DNA of 64,000 bases, taken from the NCBI RefSeq assembly GCF_016907515.1, contig NZ_JAFBBY010000001.1:3844001-3908000 (forward strand), given 5' to 3'. The notes under the pieces are model-generated. The model searched no databases and had not been told where the DNA came from. It was given only the letters and a program-made list of their open reading frames with translations. The position numbers and the translations under genes were made by a program. Of this stretch, positions 19,394-28,191 are shown one piece after another. Positions within the stretch are counted from its first letter, which is position 1, and the number at the start of each line of letters is the position of its first letter. Origin of the DNA: Nocardioides nitrophenolicus. Lineage in GTDB: Bacteria; Actinomycetota; Actinomycetes; Propionibacteriales; Nocardioidaceae.

Positions 19394-20342
19394 GCTGCTG
19401 CTCCTCTCGGATCGCGCGCCGACCCGAGGGCGCCTGGGGGATGGGGATGGGAGTGGGGGTGGCCGCGATGTCGGCCAGGATCGCGTCGGCGGACGCCGCC
19501 ACCGAGTCGACGCCGGTCGGGCGGTCGAGCCGGGCGAGGCGGGCGGTGCGGAGCAGGTCGGCGCCGCGGGCGAGATGGGTACGCCGCAGGTCGCCGACCA
19601 GGATCTCGTTGCGGTAGGTGTGCTCGTGCAGGCTCGCGAAGGCCGCCGCCCCCGTCACCGGTACGACGCGCAGCGGGCCGTGGTGCCGGTCCAGGACGTA
19701 GATCCAGCGGACGGGCACCGGCGCCACGGACCCGGAGCGATCCAGTGGGACGTGGAACTTGTCGAAGCGCCCGTCGACCCGGGCCAGGCCGGCCGAGTCG
19801 CGGCCGAGGCGGTCGAGCGCGTCCTGCCAGAGCTTGATCCGGGGCCAGCCGGGGAGGGCGTGAGCGGTGGCGTCGACGGGGACGACGTCGTCGCTGAGGA
19901 CGAGCTGGCCCCGACGGTGCATCTCGGCGGCCAGGGTCGACTTGCCGGCGCCGGAGTGGCCGAGGACGATCGCGCAGCCGCCGTCGACGACGAAGGCGTT
20001 GCCGTGCAGCACCAGCAGGCCGCGCTGGGCCAGCAGGCAGCCCAGCGCGGAGCCGAGCAGGAACAGGCGGAGCGCCTCCGGCGTGGCGCCGGGCGCCGCG
20101 GCGACGGTGATCCGGGAGCCGCCGGCGCAGGCGTACCGCCCGACCTCCGGTACGTCGATCCCGATCCGCTCGCCGTCGAGCCACAGCCCGCGGGGCAGCA
20201 GCACGGCGTCCGCCGAGGGTGGCGCGACCGCGCCGAGCCGGACGACGACGTCGGGCCGCGCGGGGGCGGCGGGCGCCGGCGCCAGGTCGGGCAGCGGGAG
20301 CTCGCTGTCGATGAGGAGTCCGTAGCCGGAGTGCATGGTCAT
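19356..20342 (-). CDS. HPr kinase-like protein of a RiPP locus
   Basis: A 328-residue relative of HPr kinase/phosphorylase, with Walker A GHSGAGKST near residue 130 and LSDDVVPVD downstream. This type (HprK-related kinase A) is known next to PqqD-like proteins. Close relatives in paeninodin-type lasso clusters phosphorylate the precursor's C-terminal Ser. The precursor here ends in Ser, so the same reaction is a reasonable inference. The C-terminus is Pro/Arg-rich. A second ATG at 20336 is possible. It starts 7 bases after the B2 stop. Confidence 0.83.
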   Translation of the reverse strand: MTMHSGYGLLIDSELPLPDLAPAPAAPARPDVVVRLGAVAPPSADAVLLPRGLWLDGERIGIDVPEVGRYACAGGSRITVAAAPGATPEALRLFLLGSALGCLLAQRGLLVLHGNAFVVDGGCAIVLGHSGAGKSTLAAEMHRRGQLVLSDDVVPVDATAHALPGWPRIKLWQDALDRLGRDSAGLARVDGRFDKFHVPLDRSGSVAPVPVRWIYVLDRHHGPLRVVPVTGAAAFASLHEHTYRNEILVGDLRRTHLARGADLLRTARLARLDRPTGVDSVAASADAILADIAATPTPIPIPQAPSGRRAIREEQQHAASRPTRKVGA

Positions 20343-20349
20343 CGGGAGG

Positions 20350-20781
20350 TCAGGGGCGCCAGCTGAAGCTGCCGACGGGGGTCCACTCGCGCACCGAGCC
20401 GCCGGTGACGGTGACCGGGCCGACGGTGACCCAGGCGTGCGCGAGCAGGGCGCCGGCCGGGTCGCGCAGCACCCCGAACACCACGGAGTGCGGCACCCGT
20501 GCGCCGCGCAGCAGGATGCGCGCGGTCAGGGCCTGCGGGTAGCAGTCGGACGTCCACGGCGTCCGCGTCGCGGCGTACCGCACCGCCCGCCCGACCGCCC
20601 GGGCGCGCGCGACGTCTCGTGCGGACGCGTCCGGAGGCGCCGGGGGCCCTGCCGCGTCCGGTACGACGGACTCGCCGAGGAGGCGACGTACGGCACCGAA
20701 CGGCAGGACGACCGTCAGCAGCCGCGTGATGCCCAGCAGGCACCACGCGAGCGCCGTGGCGGCAGCGAGACGAAGGGTCAG
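20350..20781 (-). CDS. Lasso-type B2 leader peptidase, CTG start
   Basis: A 143-residue transglutaminase-like cysteine peptidase of the lasso B2 family: a hydrophobic N-terminus, the catalytic Cys in SDCYPQALTARILLRG and the His in LLAHAWVTV. No ATG, GTG or TTG exists in frame within about 100 bases upstream. The frame is open there, but antisense to other signals. The family start position coincides with CTG at 20781, whose last two bases begin the TGA of the precursor gene (CTGA), so a coupled CTG start is proposed. It would cleave the leader from the peptide encoded just upstream. Confidence 0.8.
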   Translation of the reverse strand: MTLRLAAATALAWCLLGITRLLTVVLPFGAVRRLLGESVVPDAAGPPAPPDASARDVARARAVGRAVRYAATRTPWTSDCYPQALTARILLRGARVPHSVVFGVLRDPAGALLAHAWVTVGPVTVTGGSVREWTPVGSFSWRP

Positions 20782-20879
20782 CTGCCGAGCCCGAGGGTGA
20801 TGTCGATGTCGATGTCGATGCCCTGGGTCGCCGTGACGCTCAGGGTCTCCAGGACGGGTGCGGCGTAGGTCGGCTTCAT
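20778..20879 (-). CDS. Lasso-like RiPP precursor peptide (33 aa)
   Basis: A 33-residue ORF with GGAG five bases before its ATG. The leader carries the B1/RRE recognition pattern YxxPxL (Tyr5, Pro8, Leu10) and Thr18 at position -2, so cleavage after Gln19 gives a 14-residue core GIDIDIDITLGLGS. Gly1 and Asp7 of the core (or Asp at 3 or 5) could in principle form a macrolactam, but no cyclase is nearby. The final Ser is the expected target of the adjacent kinase. The alternating Ile-Asp run is unusual. It is the first gene of the operon precursor-B2-kinase-PqqD. Confidence 0.72.
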   Translation of the reverse strand: MKPTYAAPVLETLSVTATQGIDIDIDITLGLGS

Positions 20880-21045
20880 GTGAGCTCCAAGGGGTGCAGG
20901 ACGGAGGGAGGGAGTACTCCGTCAGCGGTGCAACGCAACTGTCCTCCCGCAGGACACGCCTCCGTGCTCGCTTTGCTGAAGTTTTAACCTTCCGGCCCGT
21001 TCCGTTCCTCCGCGGGCGGCGCCGGGCGCGTGCCACGCTCACCGG
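20880..21045. promoter_or_regulatory. Divergent control region of the RiPP locus
   Basis: 166 bases between the precursor (minus) and the nucleotidyltransferase (plus). They contain a perfect 10-bp palindrome GGAGTACTCC (20911-20920), a small hairpin (20940-20945 with 20951-20956) and an AT-rich patch near 20980-20992 that is the likeliest place for promoter elements. No regulator gene is adjacent. Confidence 0.45.
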
Positions 21046-22149
21046 GTGAACACTGCTCTCGATCTGCTCTGCCGCATGGTGAGCAGTGCTCTCGATGCCG
21101 AGGAGGGGCGCACCGTCGAGCCGGTCCCGCTCGGCGACGTGCCGCCCCGCGACCTGATCGAGGCCGTACGACGGCACCGGGTCCCCGAGCTGCTCGGTGC
21201 CCACGCGCCCGAGCTGGGCCTGCCCGACGAGGTGGTGCGGGTGCTGGACGCGATGGTGGCGGGCTCCCGGCAGCGGCGGTTGGTGCACTCCCTGGAGACG
21301 GTGCGCGCCTGGCGGCTCCTCGACGCCGCCGGCATCGAGGCGCTGGTGTTCAAGGGGATCCCCCTCGCGCTGCTGACGACGGGGCGGCCCGACGCGCGGG
21401 GCGCGGGCGACGTGGACCTGCTGGTGCGGCCCGAGGCGGCTGCCACGGCGCACCGGCTGCTGACCGGCGCCGGCTGGGCGCTGCACGAGCGGGGCCGGAT
21501 CGAGCCGGACATGTGGGCCTGGCGGCACGTGCAGCGCTGGGGCCACAGCCTCACCTACCTGGGCGCCGGAGCCGACGTCGACCTGCACTGGCGCCTCGAC
21601 GCGATGCCGGGCGCGCAGCCGGAGACCACCGCCCTGCTCGCCCGGAGCACGAGCGTCACCGTCGGCACCACCCCGATCCCGACGCTGGCGCCCGCGGACG
21701 CCTTCCGGCACCTGGCCGGCCACCGCGAGGGCTGGATCTGGCTGCGGACCCTGGTCGACCTGCGGCGGCTGGCCCGCGACCCGGCCGTCCTCGACCAGGA
21801 CCTGCCGGCGCCCGCGCTGGTCTCGCTCGCCGTGGCCCGCGCGACGGTCGGCCTGCCGGCGACGGTGCCGGCCGGCGTACGGGCGGCGCTCGACCGGATC
21901 CCCGACGCCGTCCTCGCGCGCGCCCGCGCCGACCACGAGGTGCCGGTCGCGATCTTCGGTGGGGCGCACGCCGCCCGCGAGGTGCGCAACGGGATGGCCG
22001 CGGTCCGGGGCCCGCGCGACGTCCAGCAGCTGGCCATGACCCTGGTCCTGCCGGCGCACGCGGCGCTGCCCGTGCGCTCCGCCACCGCCTGGGGCGGGCT
22101 GCCGCGCGCCTTCGCGCTGCGCACCCGCCGGCTGGTCAGTCGGCGCTGA
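21046..22149 (+). CDS. Nucleotidyltransferase family protein of the RiPP locus
   Basis: A 367-residue protein starting at GTG. It has the NTP_transf_5-type core: VFKGIPLALL, then GAGDVDLLV with the metal-binding DxD, and a third acidic site in DVDLHWR. Such proteins recur beside HPr-kinase-like and PqqD-like genes, including kinase-containing lasso clusters, where further modification of the phosphorylated peptide has been proposed. It is transcribed divergently from the precursor operon. Its 3' end overlaps the convergent SDR by 14 bases. Confidence 0.82.
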   Translation: MNTALDLLCRMVSSALDAEEGRTVEPVPLGDVPPRDLIEAVRRHRVPELLGAHAPELGLPDEVVRVLDAMVAGSRQRRLVHSLETVRAWRLLDAAGIEALVFKGIPLALLTTGRPDARGAGDVDLLVRPEAAATAHRLLTGAGWALHERGRIEPDMWAWRHVQRWGHSLTYLGAGADVDLHWRLDAMPGAQPETTALLARSTSVTVGTTPIPTLAPADAFRHLAGHREGWIWLRTLVDLRRLARDPAVLDQDLPAPALVSLAVARATVGLPATVPAGVRAALDRIPDAVLARARADHEVPVAIFGGAHAAREVRNGMAAVRGPRDVQQLAMTLVLPAHAALPVRSATAWGGLPRAFALRTRRLVSRR

Positions 22150-22885
22150 CCCGGTGCACCTTGTGCTGCGCGGCCTGGGCGCGCGGCTTGATGACCAGCT
22201 CGTCGATGTTGACGTGGGCGGGCCGGGTGGCGACCCAGGTGATCGCGTCGGCGATGTCGTCGGCGACGAGCGGCTCAGGGACGCCGGCGTAGACCGCGTC
22301 CGCGCGCGCCTGGTCGCCCTCGAAGCGGACCAGCGCGAACTCGTCGGTGCGCACCATCCCGGGCGCCACCTCGCAGACCCGCACCGGCTGGTCGAACAGC
22401 TCGAGGCGCAGCGTCTCGGTGACCACCTTGGTGCCGTGCTTGGCGGCGGTGTAGCCGGCGCCGCCCTCGTAGGCGACCCGGCCGGCGGTCGAGCCCAGGT
22501 TGACGATCACCCCGTCGCCGCTGGCCACCAGCGCCGGCAGCAGCGCCTTCGTGACCTGCATCAGCCCGAGCACGTTGACGTCGAACATCCGGCGCCAGTC
22601 GTCGGCGTCGGCCTCCGCGACCGGGGCCAGGCCGAAGGCGCCGCCCGCGTTGTTGACCAGGACGTCGAGCCGCGGCCCCACCTCCGCGGCGAGCGCGGCG
22701 ACCGACTCGGGCGAGGTCACGTCGCAGGCCACGGCCCGGCCCCCGATCTCGGCGGCCACCGCCTCGATCCGGTCGGTGCGGCGGGCCGCGCAGACGACCT
22801 CGAAGCCGGCGCGGGCGAGGTGGCGGGCGGTGGCGGCCCCGATGCCGCTGGAGGCGCCGGTGACGACGGCGATGCGCGTGTTCAT
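22136..22885 (-). CDS. SDR family oxidoreductase (YdfG-like)
   Basis: A 249-residue classical SDR with TGASSGIG at the N-terminus, NNAGG, Ser in LGSTAG and YTAAK. The start MNTRIAV has a G-rich stretch before it; an ATG three codons upstream (22894) is also possible. Relatives act on 3-hydroxy acids or general carbonyls as NADP-dependent dehydrogenases. It is convergent and slightly overlapping with the nucleotidyltransferase and divergent from mshA. A role in the RiPP locus cannot be excluded but is not indicated. Confidence 0.88.
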   Translation of the reverse strand: MNTRIAVVTGASSGIGAATARHLARAGFEVVCAARRTDRIEAVAAEIGGRAVACDVTSPESVAALAAEVGPRLDVLVNNAGGAFGLAPVAEADADDWRRMFDVNVLGLMQVTKALLPALVASGDGVIVNLGSTAGRVAYEGGAGYTAAKHGTKVVTETLRLELFDQPVRVCEVAPGMVRTDEFALVRFEGDQARADAVYAGVPEPLVADDIADAITWVATRPAHVNIDELVIKPRAQAAQHKVHRVSAD

Positions 22886-22974
22886 GACCCCCATCCTGTC
22901 CGACCGGGAATGCCGGGCACACTGAAAGGGTTGACCGACTGACCAGGAACAGGCGGCAGACAGCGGGAGGCGTG

Positions 22975-24255
22975 ATGGGGGAGTCGGCGATCGGCCGGGT
23001 CGCGATGATCAGCCTGCACACCTCGCCGCTCGACCAGCCCGGTACGGGCGACGCGGGCGGGATGAACGTCTACGTCGTCGAGCTCGCACGGCGCCTGGCC
23101 GACCAGGGCACCGCCGTCGACATCTTCACCCGGGCGACCAGCTCGCGCCTCGACCCGGTGGTCCGGGTGCGCGACGGGGTCACCGTCCACCATGTCCACG
23201 CCGGACCGTTCGAGGGGCTCACCAAGGAGCAGCTCCCCGGTCAGCTGTGCGTGTTCGCCCGCGAGGTGCTGCGGGCCGAGGCCGCGCACCCCGCCGGCCA
23301 CTTCGACGTCGTCCACTCCCACTACTGGCTCTCCGGGCAGGTGGGCGCGCTGGCCCGCGACCGCTGGGGCGTCCCGCTGGTCCACTCCATGCACACCATG
23401 GCCAAGGTCAAGAACGAGGCGCTGGCCGCCGGGGACACCCCGGAGCCGCAGGCCCGGGTGATCGGCGAGGAGCAGGTGGTCGAGGCGGCCGACGTGCTGA
23501 TCGCCAACACCGACCTCGAGGCCAAGCAGCTGATCAACCTCTACGACGCCGACCCGGGCCGGGTCGAGGTGGTCCACCCCGGCGTCGACACCGACGTCTT
23601 CCGCGCCCGTACGCCGGCCGAGCAGGCCCGCGAGCGCCGCCGCCGCGACCTCGCCGAGGACGCCCTCGTGCTGCTCTTCGCCGGCCGGATCCAGCCGCTC
23701 AAGGCGCCCGACGTCCTGCTCCGCGCCGTCGCGGAGCTGCTCGTGCTGCGCCCCGAGCTCCGCTCGCGGCTGGTCGTGCCGGTGGTCGGTGGGCCGTCCG
23801 GCAGCGGCCTGGAGCGCCCGACCGCGCTCGCCAACCTGGCCGCCGAGCTGCGCATCGACGACGTGGTCCGGTTCGTGCCGCCGGTGCCGCAGGACGAGCT
23901 CGCGGGCTGGTACGCCGCCTCCACCCTGGTCGCCGTGCCCTCCTACAACGAGTCCTTCGGCCTGGTCGCCGCCGAGGCGCAGGCCAGTGGTGCGCCGGTC
24001 GTCGCCGCGGCCGTCGGCGGCCTCACGACCGTGGTCCGCGACGGTCGCAGCGGGCTGCTCGTCGACACCCACGAGCCCCACGACTGGGCGCTCGCGCTGG
24101 AGCGGGTGGTCCTCGACCCGGCGTACCGCGAGCGGCTCGCGGCCGGCGCCCTCGAGCAGGCGCGCCAGTTCTCCTGGGAGGCGACGGCCGCCCGTACGGT
24201 GGAGGTCTACGAGCGTGCCCATGCGCTCCTGCGGCAGGAGGCCCGCGTCGGATGA
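22975..24255 (+). CDS. mshA: D-inositol-3-phosphate glycosyltransferase MshA
   Basis: A 426-residue GT4 enzyme catalysing the first committed step of mycothiol synthesis, transfer of GlcNAc from UDP-GlcNAc to 1L-myo-inositol-1-phosphate. Diagnostic segments are [18 protein letters not shown], the donor-binding [11 protein letters not shown] and [14 protein letters not shown] with the EX7E glutamates. GGGAGG precedes the ATG (a GTG one codon earlier is also possible). The stop overlaps the YbjN start (ATGA). In mycobacteria the same pair is followed closely by gpm and senX3-regX3; here those genes lie over 30 kb away. Confidence 0.95.
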   Translation: MGESAIGRVAMISLHTSPLDQPGTGDAGGMNVYVVELARRLADQGTAVDIFTRATSSRLDPVVRVRDGVTVHHVHAGPFEGLTKEQLPGQLCVFAREVLRAEAAHPAGHFDVVHSHYWLSGQVGALARDRWGVPLVHSMHTMAKVKNEALAAGDTPEPQARVIGEEQVVEAADVLIANTDLEAKQLINLYDADPGRVEVVHPGVDTDVFRARTPAEQARERRRRDLAEDALVLLFAGRIQPLKAPDVLLRAVAELLVLRPELRSRLVVPVVGGPSGSGLERPTALANLAAELRIDDVVRFVPPVPQDELAGWYAASTLVAVPSYNESFGLVAAEAQASGAPVVAAAVGGLTTVVRDGRSGLLVDTHEPHDWALALERVVLDPAYRERLAAGALEQARQFSWEATAARTVEVYERAHALLRQEARVG

Positions 24256-24731
24256 ACCCGGTGGACGTCGTACGCACCTGGCTGGTCGACAACGAGATCG
24301 AGTTCGAGGAGTCCGAGGACGGCACCTTCAGCTTCTCGCTCCCGGGTGAGCGCAAGCTGCAGACCCCGGTCCGGCTGGACGTGGGGCCGCACGCGCTCGG
24401 CGTGCACGCGTTCGTGTGCCGCCGCCCCGATGAGGAGTTCGAGCGGGTCTACCGCTGGCTGCTCGAGCGCAACCTGCGGATGTACGCCGTCGCCTTCGGC
24501 CTCGACCACCACGGCGACATCTACCTCGACGCCCGGCTGCCGCTGTCGTCGGTGACCTCCGACGACCTGGACCGCCTGCTCGGCTCGGTGCTGACCTATG
24601 CCGACGAGGCGTTCAACACCATCCTCGAGCTCGGCTTCGAGTCGTCCATCCGCAAGGAGTGGGCGTGGCGGATCGAGCGCGGGGAGTCGACCGCCAACCT
24701 GGAGGCCTTCCGCGGGTGGCTCGAGCGGTGA
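24252..24731 (+). CDS. YbjN domain-containing protein
   Basis: A 159-residue YbjN-family protein, four bases overlapped with mshA and four with the next gene. The fold resembles a type III secretion chaperone. Visible hallmarks are a WL..NEIEFEE N-terminus, [11 protein letters not shown] and an acidic C-terminal half. The function of actinobacterial YbjN proteins linked to mshA is not settled. The tight coupling suggests a link to mycothiol or carbohydrate metabolism. Confidence 0.88.
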   Translation: MNPVDVVRTWLVDNEIEFEESEDGTFSFSLPGERKLQTPVRLDVGPHALGVHAFVCRRPDEEFERVYRWLLERNLRMYAVAFGLDHHGDIYLDARLPLSSVTSDDLDRLLGSVLTYADEAFNTILELGFESSIRKEWAWRIERGESTANLEAFRGWLER

Positions 24732-25558
24732 GCGACCTCGCGGAGCGCCGGGCCGCCTTCCGCGCCCTCCACGAGCGGGGCTGCTTCGTGCTGCCGAACC
24801 CGTGGGACCGCGGCTCGGCCCGCTATCTCGAGCACCTCGGCTTCGCGGCGCTGGCCACCACCAGCTCGGGGGCGGCGTGGAGCCGCGGTCGTCCCGACGG
24901 CTCCGCGACCCGCGACGAGGCGCTGGACCATCTGGCCGACATCGTCGCCGCCACCACCCTGCCGGTGAACGCCGACTTCGAGGACGGCTACGGCGCCACC
25001 GCGGACCAGGTCGCCGAGAGCGTGTCCCTGGCGGTGCGGACCGGCGTGGCGGGCCTCTCGATCGAGGACGCCACCGACGGGGTCACCCTGGACCTCGAGG
25101 TCGCCGTCGAGCGGCTGCGCGCCGCGCGGGAGGCGATCGACGCGAGCGGGCACGACGTGCTCCTCGTCGGCCGGGCCGACGGCTTCGTCAACGGCAGTCC
25201 CGACCTGGCCGACGTCCTGACCCGGATGCGCGCCTTCGCGGCCGCCGGCGCCGACTGCCTGTACGCCCCCGGCGTCGACGACCCCGTCGCGATCCGGGCG
25301 ATCGTGGAGGCGGCCGGGCCGACGCCGGTCAACGTGCTCGTCGGAGGACGCAGCGAGCGGACCCTCGCCGACCTCGCCGCGCTCGGCGTACGCCGGGTGA
25401 GCGTGGGCGGCGCGCTCGCCCGGGCCGCCTGGGGCGGCTTCCAGGAGGCCGCGGCCGCGCTGGCCGAGGGCCGGTTCGACGGCTACGGCCGGGTGGCCGC
25501 GGGGGCCGACCTCAACGCCCTGTTCGGTGACCGCCCGGAGGCGGGCCAGCCGGGCTGA
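24728..25558 (+). CDS. Isocitrate lyase/PEP mutase family protein
   Basis: A 276-residue TIM-barrel protein starting at a GTG in the end of ybjN. NADFEDGYG carries the metal-binding acids and SIEDAT the second acidic pair. The KKCGH loop of true isocitrate lyase is absent, so it belongs to the PEP mutase/methylisocitrate lyase-like branch of unknown specificity. The family acts on C-C or C-P bonds next to carboxylates. It is the third gene of the mshA operon and ends at paired hairpins. Confidence 0.85.
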   Translation: MSDLAERRAAFRALHERGCFVLPNPWDRGSARYLEHLGFAALATTSSGAAWSRGRPDGSATRDEALDHLADIVAATTLPVNADFEDGYGATADQVAESVSLAVRTGVAGLSIEDATDGVTLDLEVAVERLRAAREAIDASGHDVLLVGRADGFVNGSPDLADVLTRMRAFAAAGADCLYAPGVDDPVAIRAIVEAAGPTPVNVLVGGRSERTLADLAALGVRRVSVGGALARAAWGGFQEAAAALAEGRFDGYGRVAAGADLNALFGDRPEAGQPG

Positions 25559-25562
25559 CCCG

Positions 25563-25610
25563 CCTCCGGTGTCCCCGGAGGGCCGGCCTGGTGAGCCTGG
25601 AGCCAGGCTC
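25563..25610. terminator. Two hairpins between convergent genes
   Basis: Arms 25563-25569/25575-25581 (7 bp) and 25593-25600/25603-25610 (8 bp). The second overlaps the stop codon of the minus-strand P-domain gene, leaving only a compact shared terminator. Confidence 0.7.
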
Positions 25611-26433
25611 AGCGGCGGACCCGCCACTTCACCAGGGCCGGCGTGGCCTCGAACTGGCCGGACTCGCCGACCGAGCGCACCCGGACCTTGTGCTTGCCGG
25701 GCTTGAGGTGCCTGAGCGTGAGCGGCGAGTTGCACGCCTTCCACTCCTTGGCGTCGACCTTGCACTGGAAGGTCACGTGCGCCTTGTCGGCGGTGAACCC
25801 GATCGTCGCCTTGCGGGCCTTGGTCGACTTCTTCGGCCGGCTGGTGATGGTCGTGACGCCGGGGGCGTCGTCGGTCGTGACGGTCAGGGAGAAGCCGCCC
25901 GCGAGCTGCCCGGTGTCGCCGGCGAGGTCGTCGCTCGCGATCAGCGTCCAGGTCCCGTTGGGGTCGATGCCGTCGAAGGCGGCGAGGCTGTCGGCGAGGG
26001 TGGTCCCGGGCGGGGGCACCTCGGCCGTGCCGGTGTCGCTCGGCCGGTAGGAGCCGCTCGGGCAGGGCCCGTTGTCGGGCAGGGTGGTGCCGGCGTCGTC
26101 GTCGATGGTGAACGTGACGCCCACCAGGTCGGCGCTGCCGCACACGTCCGACATCAGTCGGACCACCTGGGTCGACCCGGGCGCCCGCAGGAAGATGTCG
26201 AGGTCGTCGGGGAAGGTGTGGGACACGTTGGTGAGGACCACGTCGACGTCGGTGACCCGGCCGGGCAGGTTGGCGACGTCCACCGTGGCGCTCGTGCTCG
26301 AGACGTCGGGCACGACGATCGCCGGCGGGTGGGTGACGGTGCGCACGGCCGCTTGGGCGGGCGTGCTGGTGGCGAGGCCGGCGAGGCCTCCGAGGGAGAT
26401 GACGCCTGCGGTCATCAGCGCGAGTCGGCGCAT
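25609..26433 (-). CDS. Secreted protein with proprotein convertase P-domain
   Basis: A 274-residue exported protein. The signal peptide MRRLALM...TPAQA is followed by a P/Homo B-type domain (about residues 45-195) with DLDIFLRAPG, a Cys pair and DPNGTWTLIASDD, then a basic Ig-like domain (about 196-274) with FTADKAHVTFQCKVD and HLKPGKHKVRVR. No protease domain is attached, so it is probably a binding or structural secreted protein. GGAAAGG precedes the ATG. The C-terminal module is the type often repeated in Nocardioides exoproteins. Confidence 0.85.
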   Translation of the reverse strand: MRRLALMTAGVISLGGLAGLATSTPAQAAVRTVTHPPAIVVPDVSSTSATVDVANLPGRVTDVDVVLTNVSHTFPDDLDIFLRAPGSTQVVRLMSDVCGSADLVGVTFTIDDDAGTTLPDNGPCPSGSYRPSDTGTAEVPPPGTTLADSLAAFDGIDPNGTWTLIASDDLAGDTGQLAGGFSLTVTTDDAPGVTTITSRPKKSTKARKATIGFTADKAHVTFQCKVDAKEWKACNSPLTLRHLKPGKHKVRVRSVGESGQFEATPALVKWRVRR

Positions 26434-26512
26434 GGCTGGAACCTTTCCGAGGGGGGTGGTGCTGACCTCCTCCAGACCCGCGGACCCCTGGCCCTGATAC
26501 GCCGAGTTCCGG

Positions 26513-27679
26513 CTACCCGCCCGCGTGCAGCCGGCTCGCCTGACGGGTGAGGTGGTCGCGCTCGGCGACATTGCTCGCCCGCTCGGCGGCGAGCCGGTAC
26601 AGCCGGGCCGCCTCGGCGCGGTCGCCGGCCCGCTCGTGCAGCCAGGCGGCCACGGCGTCGCGGCGGGGCAGGTCGGCCGGCAGCCCCTCGACCTGGCGCA
26701 GGCCGGCGAGCGGTCCGTCGACCTCGCCGACCGCGACGGCGCGGTTGAGCGCGACCACGGGGCTCGGCGCCAGGCGCAGCAGCTCGTCGTACCACTCCAG
26801 GACCTGGGGCCAGTCGGTCTCCTCGGCGCTCGCGGCGTCGTCGTGGAGCGCGGCGATCGCGGCCTGCGCCTGGTACTCGCCCAGCGCGTCGCGGGCCAGC
26901 GCGGCCTGCAGCACCGCCACGCCCTCGGAGATCATCGCGGTGTCCCACAGCGAGCGGTCCTGCTCGGCGAGCGGCACCACCACCCCCGTGGAGGTACGCC
27001 GGGCCCGGCGTCGCGCGTGATGCAGCAGCATCAGCGCGAGCAGGCCGTCGACCTCGGGGTCGTCGGTGGCGCCCGCGAGCTGCCGGGTCAGCCGGATCGC
27101 CTCCTCGGCGAGGTCGACGGTGCCGCTGAAGCCCTCGTTGAAGATCAGGTAGAGCACCCGCAGCACCGCGCCGACCTCGCCCGGCCGGTCGAAGCGCTCA
27201 CCGCTGACGGTGCGCTTGGCCCGGCTGATCCGCTGCGCCATGGTCGGCTCCGGCACCAGGAACGCCTGCGCGATCTGCGCGGTGGTCAGCCCGCCGACCG
27301 CGCGCAGGGTGAGCGCGATCGCCGACGCCGGCGTGAGCGCGGGATGGCAGCACCGGCTGAGCAGGAGCAAAGTGTCGTCGGCCTGCTCGGAGGGGCCCGG
27401 CTCCGGCTCGAGGTGGACCCGTAGCTCGCGCCGCTCGCGGGCGTACGCCGAGCGCTGGGCATCGATCAGCTTGCGTCCCGCCACCGTCACCAGCCAGCCG
27501 CGCGGGCTGGTCGGCCAGGTCTCGGGGCGGTCCGCCGGCCAGTGCTCCAGCGCCTCGATCAGCGCCTCCTGGACGGCGTCCTCGGCCGCCGCGAAGTCGG
27601 CTCCGCGGCGGACGAGGATGCCGAGGACCTGGGGCGTGAGGTCGCGCAGCAGCTCGCCCAGGCCCGGTCCCTCGGTCAT
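26513..27679 (-). CDS. ECF sigma factor, DUF6596 (ECF42-like) group
   Basis: A 388-residue sigma factor. Region 2 (AEDAVQEALIEAL, then SPRGWLVTVAGRKLID) and region 4 (LTTAQIAQAFLVPEPTMAQRISRAK) are followed by a long C-terminal domain (DUF6596/TPR-like) including YLIFNEGFSG and LLLHHARR. In this group the C-terminal domain controls activity in place of an anti-sigma factor. The start overlaps the stop of the YCII gene by four bases (ATGA), the standard pairing for the group. Confidence 0.93.
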   Translation of the reverse strand: MTEGPGLGELLRDLTPQVLGILVRRGADFAAAEDAVQEALIEALEHWPADRPETWPTSPRGWLVTVAGRKLIDAQRSAYARERRELRVHLEPEPGPSEQADDTLLLLSRCCHPALTPASAIALTLRAVGGLTTAQIAQAFLVPEPTMAQRISRAKRTVSGERFDRPGEVGAVLRVLYLIFNEGFSGTVDLAEEAIRLTRQLAGATDDPEVDGLLALMLLHHARRRARRTSTGVVVPLAEQDRSLWDTAMISEGVAVLQAALARDALGEYQAQAAIAALHDDAASAEETDWPQVLEWYDELLRLAPSPVVALNRAVAVGEVDGPLAGLRQVEGLPADLPRRDAVAAWLHERAGDRAEAARLYRLAAERASNVAERDHLTRQASRLHAGG

Positions 27680-28089
27680 TCGGTGACGACCGGCGGCTCG
27701 CCGTAGAACGGGCGGACCTCGATCCACTCGTGGATCGGCCTCCCGCCGGGGCCGGGCGCCGACGAGAGCCGCGCGGCGGCCTCGTAGGCCCGCTCCTGGC
27801 TGTCGACGTCGATGACCATCCAGCCCGCGATCAGGTCCTTGGTCTCCGCGAACGGGCCGTCGGTGACCGGCGGGCGGCCCTCACCGTCGTACCTGACGAA
27901 GGTGCCCTCGGGGGACAACGCCTGCTCGTCCACGAACTCGCCGCGCTCGCGCAGCTCGTCGGCGACCAGCCGCATGAACGCGATGTGGGCGGTGACCTCC
28001 TCCGGCGTCCACTGGTCCATCGGGGCGAGATCGTCCTTGGCGATCGCGTGGTCGCCGCGGTAGTGCTTGAGCAAGAGGTACTTCGCCAT
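27676..28089 (-). CDS. YCII-related (DGPF) protein
   Basis: A 137-residue YCII-domain protein with the DGPFAETKD motif, beginning MAKYLLLKHYRG after a GGAG. DGPF proteins are the normal genomic partners of ECF42 sigma factors, and this one is translationally coupled to the sigma gene. The biochemical role is unknown; the fold is a ferredoxin-like dimer with a conserved His/Asp pair. Confidence 0.9.
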   Translation of the reverse strand: MAKYLLLKHYRGDHAIAKDDLAPMDQWTPEEVTAHIAFMRLVADELRERGEFVDEQALSPEGTFVRYDGEGRPPVTDGPFAETKDLIAGWMVIDVDSQERAYEAAARLSSAPGPGGRPIHEWIEVRPFYGEPPVVTE

Positions 28090-28191
28090 GGTGGTCTCCT
28101 TCGTCCGAGACGGCCATCTTGCCGCCTTCACTCCTGGGACGGAGCCGCCGGCGGCTTCTCGACATCGGCCGAGGAGAAAGAAGGAACTCCC

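Noticed and set aside
21046..22149. Toxin-antitoxin MNT-type nucleotidyltransferase
   Set aside because: Too long, of the NTP_transf_5 type, with no HEPN partner; context is the RiPP locus.
24728..25558. True isocitrate lyase
   Set aside because: Too short and lacks the KKCGH catalytic loop; fits the PEP mutase-like branch.
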